A stretch of 64,000 nucleotides of DNA from Patescibacteria group bacterium (GTDB lineage Bacteria; Patescibacteriota; Microgenomatia; UBA1406; GWC2-37-13), in the NCBI GenBank assembly GCA_026004435.1, contig BPJD01000005.1, forward strand, positions 38,147-102,146. The letters are read 5' to 3'. Below the pieces are notes generated by a model that was not told where the DNA came from, did not search any database, and worked only from the letters and a program-made list of their open reading frames with translations. The stretch's first letter is position 1. The number at the start of each line of letters is the position of its first letter. This document shows, one piece after another, positions 60,235 to 64,000 of the stretch. Both the position numbers and the translations under genes were made by a program.

Positions 60235-61975
60235 TATGAAGTTTAGTCAGTTTTGCCAATACTTAGAACAAATTGAGTCAACAACCAGCAGGCTTGAGAT
60301 AACATCACTTTTAGCTGAGCTATTTGATTTATTAACAGCAGATGAGTTAAGATTGAGTGTGTATCTTTTGCTTGGTAGAGTAGGACCTTTATATGAAAAC
60401 CAAGAGTTTGGCTTAGCTGAAAAAACAGTCAGATCAGCTGCAGTTTCTGGTCTGGGTATTTCTTTGACTGATTTCCAAAAGGCTTATCAAACTATTGGTG
60501 ATTTAGGACAGACGGTTTTTCAGTTGAAACAGCAGAGCCATTCCTTATTTAGCTCTGACCCTGATTTAATCTCAGTTTGCAATAAGCTTAAGCAGATCTC
60601 AGAGTTAACCGGTAAAGGCTCTTTAATCAAGAAAAAGGAGATTGTCTCTCAGATGATTAGGGAGTTTCCTGCAATATCAGGCAAATATATCTCAAGGTTG
60701 CTGGTGGGTAATCTAAGGCTGGGTTTCTCTGATATGACTGTTTTAGACAGCTTGTCGTGGTTGGCAAAAGGTGATAAAAGTTTAAGGCCTTTACTAGAAA
60801 AGGCCTATCATGTACGGCCAGACTTAGGATATATAGCTTATTTAGTTAAACAAAACAAATTCTCTGTAATTGAGAATATAGAGCCAGAGGTTTTTGTGCC
60901 GATAATTATGATGAGAGCCGAGAGAGTTAAAACCTTAGCTGATATTATTGATAAATTAGGAAGGTGTTTAGTTGAGCCAAAGTATGATGGTTTTAGACTG
61001 CAGATTCATAAACAGCATAACAAGGTAAAGATGTTTTCCCGCAATCTTGAGGAGGTTTCTTTTATGTATCCAGATTTAAAGGAAGCAGTTTTAAAACAGA
61101 CTAAAGCAGAAAGTCTAATTTTTGAAGGAGAGGCTATTGGATTTGATCCTAAGACCAATACTTTTTTACCGTTTCAAGAAACAGCACAAAGGCGCAGAAA
61201 GTATAATATAGATCAGGTCTCACAGGAGATCCCATTAAAATTGTTTGTTTTTGAACTGCTGTATCTTAATGGGAAAAATTGTATTGATAATAAATTAATT
61301 GATAGAAAAGCAAAGATTAAAGATGTGGTTAGGGAGGTTGATGACGCAGTTTTGATCATTGCTGAAGATCATTTGGTTTCCAAGACTAGTGAGATTGAGA
61401 GCTTGTTTTATAAGTATACATCAGAAGGATTAGAAGGTATTATGGCAAAGAAGCTAGACGGAGTTTATAAACCCGGAGCTAGAGAGTTTAATTGGATCAA
61501 GTTTAAGGCTAGTTACAGTAAAAAACTAAACGATACAATCGATGTTGTTGTTTTAGGTTATTATTATGGTAAAGGAAAGAGATCTAAGTTTGGCATCGGC
61601 GCTTTTTTGGTTGGAGTATATGATAAAATTTTAGATAAATTCTGTAGTATTGCTAAGATTGGAACTGGAGTTTCGGACCAACAATGGATAGAGCTAAAAA
61701 GGCTGTTTGACAAAAACAGAGTAAGTTCAATGCCAAAAGAGTATATTGTGGATAAGCAGATTCAGCCAGATGTTTGGATTGCTCCTAAAGTTGTTATAGA
61801 AGTAGCGGCTGATGAGGTCACTTTATCTCCTGTTCATACAGCTGGCAAAGACGAGAAGTCTAAAACAGGATCAGGCTTCGCATTAAGGTTTCCCAGAATG
61901 ATTAGGTTAAGATCAGATAAAGATGTTGTTGATATTACTACAGTGGAGGAAATAAAGCGATTGGTTAAGATTTAA
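60227..61975 (+). CDS. lig: ATP-dependent DNA ligase, archaeal type
   Basis: The 582-aa protein has an N-terminal DNA-binding domain, the nucleotidyltransferase core with adenylated Lys in VEPKYDGFRLQIH (~252), motif III-like LKLFVFELLYL, motif IV EGLEGIMAKKLDG, and an OB-fold domain ending with RFPRMIRLRSDK. The three-domain length is that of archaeal/eukaryotic ligase I-like enzymes, not the short bacterial repair ligases. It overlaps the fic gene. Bacterial NAD-dependent LigA is not in this window. Confidence 0.94.
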   Translation: MINMKFSQFCQYLEQIESTTSRLEITSLLAELFDLLTADELRLSVYLLLGRVGPLYENQEFGLAEKTVRSAAVSGLGISLTDFQKAYQTIGDLGQTVFQLKQQSHSLFSSDPDLISVCNKLKQISELTGKGSLIKKKEIVSQMIREFPAISGKYISRLLVGNLRLGFSDMTVLDSLSWLAKGDKSLRPLLEKAYHVRPDLGYIAYLVKQNKFSVIENIEPEVFVPIIMMRAERVKTLADIIDKLGRCLVEPKYDGFRLQIHKQHNKVKMFSRNLEEVSFMYPDLKEAVLKQTKAESLIFEGEAIGFDPKTNTFLPFQETAQRRRKYNIDQVSQEIPLKLFVFELLYLNGKNCIDNKLIDRKAKIKDVVREVDDAVLIIAEDHLVSKTSEIESLFYKYTSEGLEGIMAKKLDGVYKPGAREFNWIKFKASYSKKLNDTIDVVVLGYYYGKGKRSKFGIGAFLVGVYDKILDKFCSIAKIGTGVSDQQWIELKRLFDKNRVSSMPKEYIVDKQIQPDVWIAPKVVIEVAADEVTLSPVHTAGKDEKSKTGSGFALRFPRMIRLRSDKDVVDITTVEEIKRLVKI

Positions 61976-62669
61976 AAATACCCTTTTTGTTATTAAGGAT
62001 CTGCTTGTGGCTGTTGATCATCTTTAATAGTCTGATATTATACTCAATAAAAAATGAATGAGGTTTTTTAATAATTCTTCTGGCAGATGAGGTGATTATA
62101 ATCTCCTCTGCAATTTCTGCTTTGCCTTTAAGTTCAGCTGTATGAAAAAAAATATCAAAGTCTTCATGCACTTTTTTGTCATCAATGCATATTTTTGGCA
62201 GAAGCATCTGCCAGAATTTAGAGTCAACTGCATAACTTGCGGCGCCCACATTAAACCCAAATACTGCGCTTAATGTTTTGTAAAAGATCTGGCACAGTTT
62301 AACTGTGTTTATTTTTTTAAAGTCGTAAGAAATTAAAAACCCTAAAAGATTCAATTTTTGATCTTTTTTAAATTTCTTCTCAATTTTTTCAATAAAGTCT
62401 TTATCAACAATTGTATCTGCATCTAATTTAATAAGAATATCTCCTTTGGCTGAGTTAAACCCTTTATTTCTGGCTGGAGTAATGCCTTGTTTAGTTTCTT
62501 TAATTACTTTGCAGTTGTATTTTTTGGCAATCTCAGTTGTTTTGTCTGTACAGTTGTTATCTACAACTATAATCTCAAATGGTTTAACAGTTTGATTTAC
62601 TAAAGACTCAAGAGTCTTATCTATATAGCTTTCCTCATTGTAGGCTGGTATTATTACTGAGGTTTTCAT
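61965..62669 (-). CDS. GT2 family glycosyltransferase
   Basis: The 234-aa protein has VIIPAYNEESYIDKTLESL, VVDNNCTDKT, a GITPARNKGF segment and DxD-type LIKLDADTIVD. Its short length and lack of a membrane domain suggest a soluble or peripheral enzyme. It follows the endonuclease/phosphatase gene by seven bases on the same strand, and its end overlaps the ligase end by 11 bases. Confidence 0.9.
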   Translation of the reverse strand: MKTSVIIPAYNEESYIDKTLESLVNQTVKPFEIIVVDNNCTDKTTEIAKKYNCKVIKETKQGITPARNKGFNSAKGDILIKLDADTIVDKDFIEKIEKKFKKDQKLNLLGFLISYDFKKINTVKLCQIFYKTLSAVFGFNVGAASYAVDSKFWQMLLPKICIDDKKVHEDFDIFFHTAELKGKAEIAEEIIITSSARRIIKKPHSFFIEYNIRLLKMINSHKQILNNKKGIFKS

Positions 62670-62676
62670 AGGTTAA

Positions 62677-63387
62677 TTATATGAAAAACTCTGTAAGTAT
62701 TGGGTAATGATCTGAGTTTAGTTTTTCCAGTCTGGTTGAGTTGATATTTTTTATCTTTTTATACAGCACATAATCAACCTTCATCCTTACTGGAATAAAG
62801 CCAAAGTATTTGTTTTCAAAGGTATAGATAATATTTTGGGTTGCCTCGTTCAAGTTGTTTGATTTGATAATATACTCAAATCGTTTTCTGCCATAAGGAT
62901 AATTAAAATCTCCAGTTATTATAGTTGGTCTTTCGATATTTTGTGAGCTTGACAAGATCTTTTTTAGTTGGTTTGCTTTTTCAATATCTGCAGCCCAAGG
63001 AGATAGGTGGACATTATAAATATCAAAAACAGTGTCACCTGCTTTAAAGGTTGAGACTATAAAGTTGCGAGAGAACTGTTTGCGATTAAAGATTTTTAAC
63101 AACTTTTCATATAAGCTTTTGGGAAGCTGGATATAACTGGAGTTTATTAGTTTTAGTTTTTTTTTATTGTAGAAAGTTGAGATATAATACTCTTTGCTAT
63201 GTTTTAAAAAAGAAGGTTGTCTTTGAGCTAATTCATAGTTTTTTGCAGACATTAGTTTTTCTACTTTTTGGTTCTCAAGATTTTCCTGAAAACAGAGTAC
63301 ATCTGGCGCATATTTGCCGATTAGGTAGGGCACATCAATCATACCTTTATTAAAGTACAGGTTATAGTTTAATAAGGTAATCTTCAT
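62677..63387 (-). CDS. Endonuclease/exonuclease/phosphatase family protein
   Basis: The 236-aa protein has the family motifs CFQENLENQKVEKL (metal-binding Glu), VHLSPWAADIEKANQL (His), TGDFNYPYG (Asp/Asn) and SDHYPILTEF (Asp/His) at the C-terminus. It cleaves phosphodiester bonds in DNA, lipids or sugars; the substrate is unknown. The start at 63387 is preferred over 63393 because TATAAT (complement of 63394-63399) lies six bases upstream, so the outer ATG would be at or before the transcript start. Confidence 0.88.
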   Translation of the reverse strand: MKITLLNYNLYFNKGMIDVPYLIGKYAPDVLCFQENLENQKVEKLMSAKNYELAQRQPSFLKHSKEYYISTFYNKKKLKLINSSYIQLPKSLYEKLLKIFNRKQFSRNFIVSTFKAGDTVFDIYNVHLSPWAADIEKANQLKKILSSSQNIERPTIITGDFNYPYGRKRFEYIIKSNNLNEATQNIIYTFENKYFGFIPVRMKVDYVLYKKIKNINSTRLEKLNSDHYPILTEFFI

Positions 63388-63441
63388 AACCATATTATAA
63401 CTTAATTTAGTTTGCCTGACTCAATTTTAAACAACCACAAA

Positions 63442-63468
63442 TTATCCACTAAAATTAATTTATACACA
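63442..63468. promoter_or_regulatory. Pair of DnaA-box-like sites
   Basis: TTATCCACT (63442-63450) differs by one base from the DnaA consensus TTATCCACA. TTATACACA (63460-63468) fits TTATNCACA fully. Two sites in 27 bases in an AT-rich gap are suggestive, but too few for a firm origin call. Confidence 0.35.
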
Positions 63469-63546
63469 AATAGCCTTACAAAAGGCTAAACTAATATTGA
63501 AACTATAAGATGCTTCCTATAGTTTGAGTTTATAATATTATAGGAC

Positions 63547-63575
63547 TTGACAAATAAAAATGCTTGGTGTATTCT
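63547..63575 (+). promoter_or_regulatory. Sigma-70-type promoter of small ORF
   Basis: TTGACA (63547-63552) and TATTCT (63570-63575) are exactly 17 bases apart. The predicted start near 63582 is about four bases before the ATG at 63586. Confidence 0.6.
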
Positions 63576-63585
63576 TAAATTTAAG

Positions 63586-63717
63586 ATGAATAATCAAGTT
63601 AAAGCTAATAGTCGCAGGTTTGATAAAAAAATGATGAAGGCTGTTTCTTTTGCCAAGGAGGTTTTAAACTTAAGTTCTAAAGGTTTAAGTTTAAATATAA
63701 AGAAGTTTATTTTATAA
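63586..63717 (+). CDS. Small basic ORF (43 aa), unknown
   Basis: A 43-codon frame begins at ATG 63586 and ends at TAA 63715-63717. It is rich in Lys, Arg, Asn and Ser (VKANSRRFDKKMMKAV) with a possible amphipathic helix (KEVLNLSSKGLSL). A near-consensus promoter is placed so that the mRNA would be leaderless, as for many genes here. I recognise no family; it is not ribosomal protein L34. It might also be a short untranslated RNA. Confidence 0.45.
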   Translation: MNNQVKANSRRFDKKMMKAVSFAKEVLNLSSKGLSLNIKKFIL

Positions 63718-63721
63718 CAAC

Positions 63722-63773
63722 AAAAAAGAGCATCACTACCGCTCGCCTTCCCCTCCGCGACGAGTAGTAATGC
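63722..63773 (-). terminator. GC-rich hairpin with T run on the complement (terminator or small RNA end)
   Basis: GCATCACTAC (63730-63739) pairs with GTAGTAATGC (63764-63773), with further CTCG/CGAG pairing possible inside. On the complement it is followed by six T residues (63722-63727). It stands out in an AT-rich gap. No leftward gene lies upstream inside the window, so it may end a small RNA or a gene beyond the edge. Confidence 0.5.
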
Positions 63774-63784
63774 CCTTCTAGCTA

Positions 63785-63855
63785 AAAAGGTTATCATATA
63801 GCTTGTTCTTTGTCAATTAGCTTATTTAGTGTTATCTGGTGTTTGATAACCTTTT
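63785..63855. repeat. 12-bp inverted repeat and nested hairpin
   Basis: AAAAGGTTATCA (63785-63796) and TGATAACCTTTT (63844-63855) are perfect complements. The right arm can also pair locally, GTTATC (63831-63836) with GATAAC (63845-63850), giving a terminator-like stem with CTTTT after it. Confidence 0.45.
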
Positions 63856-64000
63856 ATTTAGCGTAGATATTATGCTTTTGTTTTAAGATGTTTTTTAGTT
63901 AATATTAGGTTGTAATTAATTATTGTTTTGGCATTCTTAGGTTTAGTGGTTGTTTGGGATAATTTTTTTATCTTATTTTAATCTTTGCAATAATATAAAT
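63856..64000. other. AT-rich end of window, no gene seen
   Basis: These 145 bases are strongly AT-rich and hold no convincing reading frame, RNA or repeat. Confidence 0.5.

Noticed and set aside
63442..63468. Firm call of a replication origin
   Set aside because: Only two DnaA-like boxes are seen and no dnaA or adjacent origin genes are in the window.
63722..63790. Signal recognition particle RNA or tmRNA on the complement
   Set aside because: The GGAAG-type stretch lacks the conserved SRP helix 8 sequence, and no tRNA-like ends are present.
63594..63797. 67-aa leftward frame at the window end
   Set aside because: It crosses the GC-rich hairpin and its T run and has no recognisable sequence; the rightward 43-aa frame has a promoter.
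1..64000. CRISPR array or Cas genes
   Set aside because: No series of regularly spaced direct repeats and no Cas-like proteins were found.

Overview
This is an AT-rich, densely packed bacterial chromosome segment. Its content points to a member of the Candidate Phyla Radiation (Patescibacteria), most likely the Microgenomates side. The evidence is a dispersed, minimal type IV secretion-like gene set (TraD/VirD4-type ATPases, VirB6-like, PrgI, VirB4, VirB2-like), many small membrane proteins, an archaeal-type mevalonate operon, an archaeal-type ATP-dependent DNA ligase, and almost no Shine-Dalgarno sequences. The lineage is inferred from gene content only. TGA acts as a normal stop codon.

Layout. 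0-6.4 kb: a 5'-truncated conjugative coupling ATPase, ComF, acylphosphatase, PH-domain protein, AI-2E-type permease, FAD oxidoreductase, phosphoribosyltransferase. 6.5 kb: tRNA-Ala(GGC). 6.7-19.3 kb: VirB6-like giant protein, glycosyltransferase, RpiB, YjbQ, enolase, DprA, aminotransferase, then PrgI / TraC-N-like / VirB4 (two frameshifts) and a cohesin-like surface protein. 19.3-23.8 kb: a NUDIX remnant followed by a leucine operon (leuA, fused leuD-leuC, leuB) behind a leader peptide and attenuator. 24-36.8 kb: surface proteins, YifB/ComM, VirB2-like pilin, phosphoglycerate mutase, an ABC exporter with a GldG-like partner, NUDIX, nitroreductase, exonuclease, DUF389, GltX. 36.8-43.7 kb: Era, M29 aminopeptidase, a stand-alone 5S rRNA, PH-domain protein, PP2C-like/propeller protein, DUF4340 protein, and an ECF sigma operon. 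43.7-51.6 kb: HMG-CoA reductase and an overlapping operon running from HMG-CoA synthase to isopentenyl phosphate kinase, two VirB2-like pilins, and undecaprenyl diphosphate synthase. 51.7-57 kb: an atypical segment with a GC-rich ORF between structured RNAs, then a GT2 glycosyltransferase and a giant polytopic protein. 57-63.4 kb: a second TraD-like ATPase, Fic protein, DNA ligase, GT2, endonuclease/phosphatase. 63.4-64 kb: mostly non-coding, with a small ORF, DnaA-box-like sites and hairpins.

How the parts work together. The mevalonate genes encode acetyl-CoA condensation through to isopentenyl phosphate and IPP, with no phosphomevalonate kinase in the cluster. UppS nearby would use the product for cell-envelope carrier lipid, which the glycosyltransferases need. 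The leucine genes look controlled by ribosome-stalling attenuation, and LeuA lacks the usual leucine-binding regulatory domain. ComF, DprA and YifB/ComM fit natural DNA uptake.

Many genes have a TATAAT-like -10 box ending 6-12 nt before the ATG. The 5S rRNA has the same spacing to its 5' end, so leaderless mRNAs are probably common here. The strongest targets for a second look are the leu attenuator with truncated LeuA, the GC-rich ORF with its flanking RNA structures, the leaderless promoter signature, the alternative mevalonate route, and the doubly frameshifted VirB4.
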